A stretch of 5,337 nucleotides of DNA, from the NCBI GenBank assembly GCA_964422155.1, contig CAYQZZ010000101.1, forward strand, positions 1 to 5,337, in the 5' to 3' direction. The translations under genes and the position numbers were made by a program. Shown here piece by piece: positions 1 to 5,337 of this stretch (position 1 is the first letter of the stretch; each line of letters opens with the position of its first letter). The notes beneath the pieces are model-generated. The model searched no databases and was not told the DNA's origin. It worked only from the letters and a program-made list of their open reading frames with translations. Source of the stretch: JBGPRB01 sp964422155 (GTDB taxonomy: Bacteria > Chloroflexota > Dehalococcoidia > Dehalococcoidales > RBG-16-60-22).

Positions 1-1130
<1,130 letters not shown>

Positions 1131-1150
<20 letters not shown>

Positions 1151-1508
1151 GATGTGACTCCTTCTCAAATAGAGTTTCTGCCATAATGTCACCCTGAGCG
1201 TAGCGAAGGGTCTCGGAGTTGGGCGGAGTCCATTCTGCACTCAGGTCTTTCCATTCAGGGTTAAAAGAATGTATTAGAGCCACTTTCTTCCTTCGAACCC
1301 AGCCCTTGATTTCCTTCTCGCGGGAAATGGCAGAGTTTACATCGTCTGTGGACTCATAGTAGACAAGACGTGATAAGCCATAACGCTCTGTAAAACCGGG
1401 TATCAGTTTCATCCGATGTTCTAATACGCGGCGTTCAAGGTTATTGGTAACGCCAACGTAAAGCATCCGCGATTTGTTGCTTAGTATGTAGACAAAGTAC
1501 TCAGCCAT
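1131..1508 (-). CDS. Small GIY-YIG nuclease-domain protein (UPF0213/YhbQ-like)
   Basis: This 125-residue protein is a single GIY-YIG domain at about residues 3-93, with no separate DNA-binding domain. Y4-L9 (YFVYIL) is the GIY strand and L16-T21 (LYVGVT) the YIG strand. Arg26/Arg27 and His31 fall in the catalytic helix. Glu64 in the SREKEIKGW block is the likely metal ligand, followed by RRKKVALI and a typical NPEWKDLS end. The ATG at 1508 is preceded by GGAGGGGAG with good spacing. Residues 98-107 (SETLRYAQGD) are the translation of a REP-like palindrome, and 108-125 read into the carB upstream region, so the tail is probably not part of the fold. Small proteins of this kind are common in REP-rich genomes and are often annotated as excinuclease-like. 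Substrate and function are unknown. The 5' end overlaps the chimeric carB remnant by 28 nt, and the 3' end overlaps carB by 20 nt. Confidence 0.93.
1158..1164 (-). promoter_or_regulatory. Ribosome binding site of carB, inside the GIY-YIG gene
   Basis: GAAGGAG on the minus strand lies 7 nt before the TTG start of carB. It decides the start, because no other good initiation site lies before the conserved GSGPIIIGQ block. It sits inside the last codons of the GIY-YIG gene (residues E115-K116-E117), so translation of carB may be coupled to that of the nuclease gene. Confidence 0.8.
1187..1214 (+). repeat. REP-like palindrome, left inverted copy
   Basis: This 28-bp sequence begins TGTCACCCTGAGC and ends GAAGGGTCTC on the plus strand. 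It can fold on an ACCCT/AGGGT stem. It matches 1528-1555 in inverted orientation at 22 of 28 positions. Four of the six differences are two compensating changes in the stem, CC with GG here against TT with AA in the other copy. It lies inside the 3' coding region of the GIY-YIG gene. Confidence 0.85.
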
Positions 1509-1621
1509 GAATTAATCTCCCCTCCCTGAGATTCTTCGCTTTGCTCAGAATGACAGTAAAATTGCCCTATTATGATAGGCCCCGAGCCGATGATTAAGAC
1601 TTTAGATGGTTTGGTGGTCAA
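1481..1621 (-). pseudogene. Truncated carB head fused to a REP sequence (46-codon chimeric ORF)
   Basis: TTG at 1621 opens the same 20 residues as intact carB (1562-1621). The frame then enters the REP-like repeat and reads FYCHSEQSEESQGGE, ending at TAA at 1481-1483. It retains an AAAGGAG ribosome binding site 8 nt upstream, and its stop falls 28 nt inside the start of the GIY-YIG gene. It could therefore still be translated as a leader that passes ribosomes to the nuclease gene. The CarB part is far too short for catalysis. Its seven base differences from the intact copy are all synonymous, which is unexpected for a decaying fragment. Confidence 0.88.
1528..1555 (-). repeat. REP-like palindrome, right inverted copy
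   Basis: Read on the minus strand this copy begins TGTCATTCTGAGC and ends GAAGAATCTC, with an ATTCT/AGAAT stem. It is the inverted partner of 1187-1214, so both TGTCA ends face outward around the GIY-YIG gene. It begins six bases after the last base of homology in the truncated carB head. The ribosome binding site of the GIY-YIG gene lies just inside it. Confidence 0.85.
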
Positions 1622-1624
1622 TAT

Positions 1625-2539
1625 TTATGCTCCTTTAATAGGTTTAACAGCATTCAAAATACCGAAGGCAGTTAGTTCTCTTGTAACCTTAATCAAAGCT
1701 TCGTCCATACAAGAGCTTGTAAAACGCCCCCAGACTTTTTCACTGATATTCGTTGGAAATTTCGTCCCAGCTTGAAGAAGATAAATAATCCTATCTTTAA
1801 AAATTTCCTGTGCTTTTCCTATTTCTATCAACACGTTTCCTCTCGGAATGAAACCGCCAGTTTCACCATCAATATCTCCTTTGGTGGCTAAAATAATTGC
1901 ACAATCAGCTTGTCTAGCGTACCAATCCACATTTGTTCCGATTGACCTGTTTTTACTTGCTTGTTCTTCTACAACTAAAGGTTCTACGCCAAGAGCAATT
2001 AAAAATTCTTTTAGTTTTTCAAGGGCTTCTGATTGACCGCCATGAGCAATAAAGGCTTTTGGTAATTCTTTTATTTCTTTGCTTGGTTTCTCTGTGGATA
2101 TTTTTGGTTCCTCGAATAACTCTAACATTTGCTTTTCTTTTTCTGCTTCATGTTCCGCTTCTAGCTTACCGATGACTTCATTTACAACATCTATGCACGC
2201 ATTTAGGCAGTCAAAATTTATCGGAGCTGACGGATTTGCTGCCAATCCAGTTCGCCAAATATTGTAAGTCCTTCCGAATTTTTCAATATAAATCTCTTTT
2301 CCCATAATGTCGGAAATACTCTTCGTTAGCCCCCCTGACTTACGCACAAGATTTTCTCTTATTTTTTCTAATACTTCTTCTTTGCTTTTTTGGGGTAGCG
2401 TATCTTGAAGGAAAGGAAAAATGGTAAAAAGCTCATTCTTCCTTTTAGCCTCAAGCAATTTTGAGTCTGGGTTAGTAAGCATTTCTCTGTATTGTTTTAA
2501 TTCGTCTAGATACTGTAATAACTCTTTTAATAAATCCAT
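1625..2539 (-). CDS. TIR-like domain protein (PF10137/CAP12-type), candidate NAD-consuming defence effector
   Basis: This 304-residue protein has an uncharacterised N-terminal region (1-155), largely helical, with YNIWRTGLAANPSAPINF at about 92-109 followed by a charged helix rich in Glu and Lys (about 126-158). A C-terminal TIR-like domain spans about 161-293. Its landmarks are KAFIAHG (161-167), the EEQASKNRSI segment (191-200), DCAIILATKGD (212-222), RGNVLIEIGKA (233-243) and a final RELTAFGI helix. Glu239 in NVLIEIG sits where TIR enzymes place the catalytic glutamate. Related domains serve as NADase effectors in Pycsar and CBASS antiphage systems, so an abortive-infection role is plausible. 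No nucleotide cyclase lies in the window. The ATG at 2539 follows GAGG with 8 nt spacing, and no in-frame start lies in the 41 bases just before it. G+C is in the high 30s by rough count, well below carA and carB, suggesting transfer. It ends 3 nt before the carB remnant. Confidence 0.85.
   Translation of the reverse strand: MDLLKELLQYLDELKQYREMLTNPDSKLLEAKRKNELFTIFPFLQDTLPQKSKEEVLEKIRENLVRKSGGLTKSISDIMGKEIYIEKFGRTYNIWRTGLAANPSAPINFDCLNACIDVVNEVIGKLEAEHEAEKEKQMLELFEEPKISTEKPSKEIKELPKAFIAHGGQSEALEKLKEFLIALGVEPLVVEEQASKNRSIGTNVDWYARQADCAIILATKGDIDGETGGFIPRGNVLIEIGKAQEIFKDRIIYLLQAGTKFPTNISEKVWGRFTSSCMDEALIKVTRELTAFGILNAVKPIKGA
1630..1636 (-). promoter_or_regulatory. Ribosome binding site retained by the truncated carB head
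   Basis: AAAGGAG on the minus strand lies 8 nt before the TTG at 1621. It overlaps the last codons (K-G-A) of the TIR-like gene. It has the same placement as the site before intact carB, with GGAG 7 to 8 nt before TTG at the end of an upstream gene. This was probably the working carB start before the GIY-YIG segment arrived. Confidence 0.7.
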
Positions 2540-2561
2540 CTTTTCTACCTCACCCCCTCGT

Positions 2562-2619
2562 TCCCCCTCTCCGCTGCGGAGAGGGGGAGGGATATGGGAG
2601 AGGGGCTAACGCCCCTCTC
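2562..2619. repeat. Two adjacent perfect hairpins upstream of the TIR-like gene
   Basis: The first hairpin pairs TCCCCCTCTCC (2562-2572) with GGAGAGGGGGA (2578-2588), 11 bp around a GCTGC loop. The second pairs GAGAGGGGC (2598-2606) with GCCCCTCTC (2611-2619), 9 bp around TAAC. A run of seven T follows on the plus strand at 2632-2638, but 12 nt from the stem, and nothing upstream is known to be read on that strand. In transcripts of this operon both would form stable structures just before the TIR-like ribosome binding site. Confidence 0.75.
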
Positions 2620-2643
2620 GGGCACTCCCTATTTTTTTCTGTA

Positions 2644-2858
2644 ATTGCGAGCCGTAGGCGAAGCAATCCGTAAACCCCCTGTCTCCCGGTCATTCTGGCC
2701 CCGTATCAGGGTACGGGGTAAACTCCGGCCAGAATCCATACCCCTTTTTCCCTGCCCCTGGATTCCAGCTTTCGCTGGAATGACAATTTTATTAAGGGGA
2801 CGGATTGCTTCGTCACTGAGTTCACCCTGAGAGTAACCGAAGGGCTCCTCGCAATGAC
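2644..2858 (+). repeat. Composite nested palindromic repeat, copy 1 (downstream of carA)
   Basis: Modules occur in this order. There is an outer arm ATTGCGAG (2644-2651) with partner CTCGCAAT (2848-2854 region). CGAAGCAATCCGT (2659-2671) pairs with ACGGATTGCTTCG (2800-2812). ATTCTGGCC (2692-2700) pairs with GGCCAGAAT (2727-2735), enclosing a CCCCGTA/TACGGGG hairpin (2699-2718). A further hairpin, ATTCCAGC-TTTC-GCTGGAAT, lies at 2762-2781. A second copy with the same order lies at 4026-4218, so the pair brackets carA as direct repeats. The sequence looks like nested REP or MITE-type insertions with no coding capacity. Confidence 0.88.
2821..2844 (+). repeat. REP-like hairpin nested in composite repeat copy 1
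   Basis: TTCACCCTGAG at the start and CGAAGGG at the end resemble the REP copy at 1187-1214. It lies between the GGATTGCTTCGTC arm and the CTCGCAATGAC arm of the composite repeat. In copy 2 the same position holds an unrelated palindrome. Confidence 0.7.
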
Positions 2859-2889
2859 AACCGTATTTTATTTTTCTTCCCTTTCCCCG

Positions 2890-2917
2890 TTTAGTATTTA
2901 GAGTTTAGAATATAGAG
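2890..2917 (+). repeat. Four tandem heptads of TTTAGNN type at the 3' end of carA
   Basis: The plus strand reads TTTAGTA, TTTAGAG, TTTAGAA and TATAGAG in succession. The last eight codons and the TAA stop of carA lie within these heptads. The run is imperfect and short, but the seven-base period is clear. Confidence 0.65.
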
Positions 2918-3997
2918 CTTCCCCTTTATCATTTCCACAAACTTCTCAAACAGGTACACATTGTCCAGCGGGCCGGGGGAGGCCTCCGAGTGGTACTGGA
3001 TGGCGAAGATGGGCAGCTCTCGATGGCGCAGGCCCTCTACCGTGCCGTCGTTCAGGTTGATATGAGTTATCTCAAGCTCTTTCCCTATCGTGGCAGGGTC
3101 GACGGCGTAGCCGTGGTTCTGGGCGGTGATATGGATGCGGCCGTTCGATAAGTCCCGCACCGGGTGATTGCCGCCGCGGTGGCCGAACTTTAGCTTGAAG
3201 GTCTTGCCGCCGTAAGCACGGGCGATAAGCTGGTTGCCCAGGCAGATGCCCATGATGGGCTTTTTGCCGACGAGCTTTTTGATATTCTCAACGATATAGT
3301 CCAGCAGAGCGGGGTCGCCGGGACCGGGCGAAAGCAGGATGCCGTCCGGCTTTAGACTTAAAATTTCTTCCGCCGACGTGGTGCAGGGCACGACGGTAGC
3401 ATGGCAGCCGTGCTTGACCAGCAACCTTAGAATATTGTATTTCAGGCCGCAGTCCAGCGCCACGACGTGGTAACTGGCGTTGCCGTCTCCCTCCCACTTA
3501 TAAGGCTTTTCCGAGGTGACATCTTTGACAAAGTCGATGGAGCCGTAGTCGGGCGCTTTCTTGATAGCTTCCAAGGCCTGTGCGGGTGTCTTCGACGAGG
3601 TTATCATGCCCATCATGACCCCGGCCGAGCGCAGGCGGCGGGTGATGGCGCGGGTATCCACGCCCCAGATGCCGGGGATGTTACCCTCCGCCAGGTATTC
3701 GTGGACGGTCTTATTATTAAGGTAGTGATTGGGCTGGTCGCACTCCTCCCTGACGACAAAGCCCCTCACCTGTATTCGCCTCGACTCAATGTCATCGTCG
3801 TTGGTGCCGTAGTTACCGATGAGCGGATAGGTCGGTATCAAAATCTGGCCGGAATAGGAGGGGTCGGTAAGCATTTCCTGGTAGCCCGCCATGCTCGTGT
3901 TGAAGACCGCCTCGCCGATGGCATCCGTCTCCGCACCGAAGGCATAGCCCTCGTAAGTAGAGCCGTCCGCCAGGACTAAAATTGCCGTTTTAGCCAT
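2891..3997 (-). CDS. carA: Carbamoyl-phosphate synthase small subunit (glutamine amidotransferase)
   Basis: CarA hydrolyses glutamine and channels ammonia to CarB. The 368 residues match the usual family length (about 360-385). The N-terminal CPSase small-chain domain (about 4-135) shows VFNTSMAGYQEMLTDPSY and GIWGVDTRAITRRLR. The class I amidotransferase domain (about 177-358) shows LSPGPGDP, GICLGNQ with nucleophile Cys252, and QYHSEASPGP with His336 and Glu338, so the catalytic triad is complete. HPVRDL and TAQNHGYAVD are also typical. The ATG at 3997 follows AAGGATAGG at a longish spacing of 11 nt; the start agrees with the family. The last residues (KLYILNSKY) come from tandem heptads and are probably not a conserved part of the protein. 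Composite repeats lie on both sides of the gene. It would normally be followed directly by carB, but here two accessory genes intervene. Confidence 0.97.
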   Translation of the reverse strand: MAKTAILVLADGSTYEGYAFGAETDAIGEAVFNTSMAGYQEMLTDPSYSGQILIPTYPLIGNYGTNDDDIESRRIQVRGFVVREECDQPNHYLNNKTVHEYLAEGNIPGIWGVDTRAITRRLRSAGVMMGMITSSKTPAQALEAIKKAPDYGSIDFVKDVTSEKPYKWEGDGNASYHVVALDCGLKYNILRLLVKHGCHATVVPCTTSAEEILSLKPDGILLSPGPGDPALLDYIVENIKKLVGKKPIMGICLGNQLIARAYGGKTFKLKFGHRGGNHPVRDLSNGRIHITAQNHGYAVDPATIGKELEITHINLNDGTVEGLRHRELPIFAIQYHSEASPGPLDNVYLFEKFVEMIKGKLYILNSKY

Positions 3998-4025
3998 GAT
4001 TTTCTTAACCTATCCTTATCTTTCC

Positions 4026-4218
4026 GTCATTGCTCGCAATCCGTGAACCCCTGTCTCCCTGTCATTCTGGCCCCATATCAGGGTACGGGGTAAACTTCGG
4101 CCAGAATCCATCCTCCTTTTTCCCCACCTCTGGATTCCCGCCTGCGCGGGAATGACAATTTGGGTAAAATGGACGGATTGCTTCGTCGTCCCGACTTGTC
4201 GGGACTCCTCACAATGAC
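4026..4218 (+). repeat. Composite nested palindromic repeat, copy 2 (between pyrC and carA)
   Basis: It has the same module order and orientation as 2644-2858. ATTCTGGCC (4064-4072) pairs with GGCCAGAAT (4099-4107) around a CCCCATA/TACGGGG hairpin with one mismatch. A hairpin ATTCCCGC-CTGC-GCGGGAAT lies at 4134-4153, followed by the ACGGATTGCTTCGTC arm and an ACAATGAC end. Relative to copy 1, the stem at 4134-4153 carries a compensating base-pair change and a different loop. The left outer arm is shortened. It fills most of the 233-bp pyrC-carA spacer, in which I find no clear promoter or terminator. Confidence 0.88.
4188..4205. repeat. Palindrome nested in composite repeat copy 2
   Basis: GTCCCGAC and GTCGGGAC are perfectly complementary and separated by two bases. 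The palindrome lies between the GGATTGCTTCGTC arm and the final arm, at the position where copy 1 holds a REP-like hairpin. It lacks a T-run on the minus strand, so it is not a canonical pyrC terminator. Confidence 0.8.
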
Positions 4219-4230
4219 TTTTTAATTAAT

Positions 4231-5337
4231 CTACTTGAACTCTATTTTCAACGTTTCATCCATATACACCGGATTCCCCATGTAAAAGGTCGCCATGACC
4301 TTACCTTTAAGTGTCTGCCCTGCCAGTGGAGTATTTTTGCCTTTCGAGGCAAATTTGTCCGTATCAACCACCCATTCTTTGTGCAGGTCGAAGATACACA
4401 AGTCCGCCGGCGCGCCAATTTCCAGCGTGCCCAGTTTTTCGTAGCCGAGGACGCGCGCCGGGCCGATGGTCAGCGCCGCAATCAGGGTATTCAGGCTGAG
4501 CTCGCTTTTGAAAATTAAGCCCGCCAGGCTGCCCAGAGCCGTTTCCAGCCCGCTGATGCCGAAGGCGGCCTGTTTAAACTCGCAGTTTTTATCGGCTTTA
4601 GTGTGGGGAGCATGGTCGGTAGCGACGATATCGATGACGCCATCGTTCAGGGCGCGGAGCAGAGCAACAGTATCCTGTCTGGTCCTTAATGGTGGGTTGA
4701 CCTTGGCGAGGGTCCTGTATTTTATAACGTCTTCCTCGGTCAGGGTGAGGTGGTGGGGGGTGACTTCGGCCGTGACCCGCACGCCCTGCTCTTTGGCGGC
4801 GCGAATCAAGTCTACCGAACCCCCGGTGCTGACATGAGCGATGTGAAGGTGACCTCCGGTCTCGCGGGCAAGGTCGAGGTCGCGTTTGACGATAAGTTCC
4901 TCAGCGGCCGCGGGTATACCGCGAAGTCCCAGCTCCAGCGATACAACACCCTCGTTTATCTGGCCGCCCTGGCTGAGAAACAGGTTCTCGCAATGGTCGA
5001 TGACCGGCCGGTTGAAGTCGCGGCTGTACTCGAGGGCCTGGCGCATGATTTCCGGGCTGCTGACCGGAGCGCCGTCATCGCTATAAGCAATGGCACCGGC
5101 CATCTCAAGCTCGCCCATATCGACCAACTCCTCCCCCTTACGACCCACCGTAACGCAGCCGATGGGGAAAACGCGCACGACGCCCTCGTTGGCGGCAATC
5201 ATTTTGACATAGTTAATCATCGCCTCGTTGTCCAGGGGCGGGTTGGTATTGGGCATACAGCAAACGGTGGTAAAGCCTCCCCGCGCTGCGGCCAGCGTCC
5301 CCGTGGCGATGGTCTCCTTCTCCTCGAAGCCCGGCTG
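4231..5337 (-). CDS. pyrC: Dihydroorotase, class I, missing the N-terminus (5' end off window)
   Basis: PyrC closes N-carbamoyl-L-aspartate to L-dihydroorotate, the third step of UMP synthesis. The frame is open to the window edge and adds 27 residues, starting QPGFEEKETIATGTLAAARG, before the internal Met at 5256. That Met is therefore not the start. The 368 visible residues are about 85% of the usual 425-430. The metal-binding HxH motif that should come just before PGFE lies outside the window. Visible blocks, numbered from the first visible residue, are CCMPNTNPP (26-34), AYSDDG (84-89), VIDHCE (112-117), HIAHVSTGGS with His168, AEVTPHH, and IVATDHAPH with Asp241 as the likely catalytic base and metal ligand. 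FGISGLETALG and a C-terminal GAPADLCIFD block follow. The TAG stop at 4231 leaves 233 nt to carA. Aspartate transcarbamoylase (pyrB) is a likely upstream neighbour, though not seen. Confidence 0.96.
   Translation of the reverse strand, partial: QPGFEEKETIATGTLAAARGGFTTVCCMPNTNPPLDNEAMINYVKMIAANEGVVRVFPIGCVTVGRKGEELVDMGELEMAGAIAYSDDGAPVSSPEIMRQALEYSRDFNRPVIDHCENLFLSQGGQINEGVVSLELGLRGIPAAAEELIVKRDLDLARETGGHLHIAHVSTGGSVDLIRAAKEQGVRVTAEVTPHHLTLTEEDVIKYRTLAKVNPPLRTRQDTVALLRALNDGVIDIVATDHAPHTKADKNCEFKQAAFGISGLETALGSLAGLIFKSELSLNTLIAALTIGPARVLGYEKLGTLEIGAPADLCIFDLHKEWVVDTDKFASKGKNTPLAGQTLKGKVMATFYMGNPVYMDETLKIEFK

Larger units (their letters stand above)
1187..1555. mobile_element. Putative REP-bounded module carrying the GIY-YIG gene
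   Basis: A 369-bp segment is bounded by inverted 28-bp REP-like hairpins with TGTCA at each outer end, and contains almost all of the GIY-YIG gene. It is flanked directly by two carB heads (1562-1621 and 1091-1150), as expected if something was inserted into or recombined at the carB 5' end. No transposase is present, and no short target-site duplication abuts the REP ends. The mode of movement is therefore unknown; calling it mobile is an inference. The true unit could be larger and include carB copy A. Confidence 0.45.
2540..2890. other. Gene-free spacer between carA and the TIR-like gene, filled with palindromes
   Basis: This 351-bp stretch has no convincing gene in either strand. It contains a pair of G+C-rich hairpins (2562-2619) next to the TIR-like gene and a composite palindromic repeat (2644-2858) next to carA. 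The short plus-strand ORFs here are translations of the repeats. I see no canonical minus-strand terminator (hairpin plus T-run) after carA, so transcription may continue into the accessory genes and carB. Minus-strand promoters cannot be called with confidence. Confidence 0.75.

Noticed and set aside
2632..2638. Rho-independent terminator (hairpin 2598-2619 followed by T-run on the plus strand)
   Set aside because: The T-run is 12 nt from the stem and on the strand opposite to all the genes, with no plus-strand gene to terminate.
2540..2890. A third carB head upstream of the TIR-like gene, as a fully repeated module model would predict
   Set aside because: I looked for the TTGACCACC...GGCCTAT pattern on the minus strand in this spacer and found none.
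3467..3979. Plus-strand open frame of 170 codons opposite carA
   Set aside because: The minus strand encodes a full CarA with an intact catalytic triad. The plus frame has no recognisable motif.
3998..4025. Promoter for carA in the short stretch between the repeat and the gene
   Set aside because: The bases are AT-rich, but no convincing -35/-10 pair with proper spacing could be recognised.
4188..4205. Terminator after pyrC on the minus strand
   Set aside because: The palindrome is not followed by a U-run in the transcript and is a module of a dispersed repeat.
2644..4218. CRISPR array formed by the repeated palindromes
   Set aside because: There are only two distant copies of a complex nested repeat, with no regular repeat-spacer unit and no cas genes.
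5254..5256. ATG at 5256 as the start of dihydroorotase
   Set aside because: The frame continues upstream with conserved residues (PGFEEKETIATGT), so this Met lies inside the protein.

Overview
The window is part of a pyrimidine-biosynthesis operon read entirely from the minus strand. In transcription order (right to left) it holds pyrC (dihydroorotase, N-terminus cut off by the window edge), carA (small subunit of carbamoyl-phosphate synthetase), a TIR-like protein of 304 residues, a small GIY-YIG nuclease of 125 residues, and the first 383 residues of carB (large subunit of carbamoyl-phosphate synthetase). The pyrC-carA-carB order, the protein sequences and the abundance of REP-like palindromes suggest a Chloroflexota bacterium of the Dehalococcoidia type, probably from a metagenome. 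That assignment is inferred from memory of such genomes and was not tested by a search.

Region by region: 1-1150 is the 5' part of carB, with a TTG start. 1131-1508 is the GIY-YIG gene, bracketed by two inverted copies of a 28-bp REP-like hairpin (1187-1214 and 1528-1555). 1562-1621 is a second copy of the first 20 codons of carB, cut off where the REP-containing segment begins. 1625-2539 is the AT-rich TIR-like gene. 2540-2890 has no gene and is packed with palindromes. 2891-3997 is carA. 3998-4230 is a spacer filled by a second copy of the composite palindromic repeat that also lies downstream of carA. 4231-5337 is pyrC.

How the genes work together: CarA and CarB make carbamoyl phosphate from glutamine, bicarbonate and ATP. 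PyrC acts two steps later, closing carbamoyl aspartate to dihydroorotate. The TIR-like and GIY-YIG genes have no evident role in this pathway and look like insertions between carA and carB, which are directly adjacent in many bacteria.

The main discovery is the junction architecture. Each accessory gene runs into a ribosome binding site and TTG start for a carB head. The two carB heads are identical for their first 29 bases and differ at 7 of 60 bases overall, and every difference is synonymous, including an AGC/TCG serine switch. A dead fragment decaying by drift would not be expected to look like this. It suggests that two functional carB alleles were brought together, or that the inserted module carried its own replacement carB head so that the essential gene stayed intact. 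A chimeric metagenome assembly must be excluded first.
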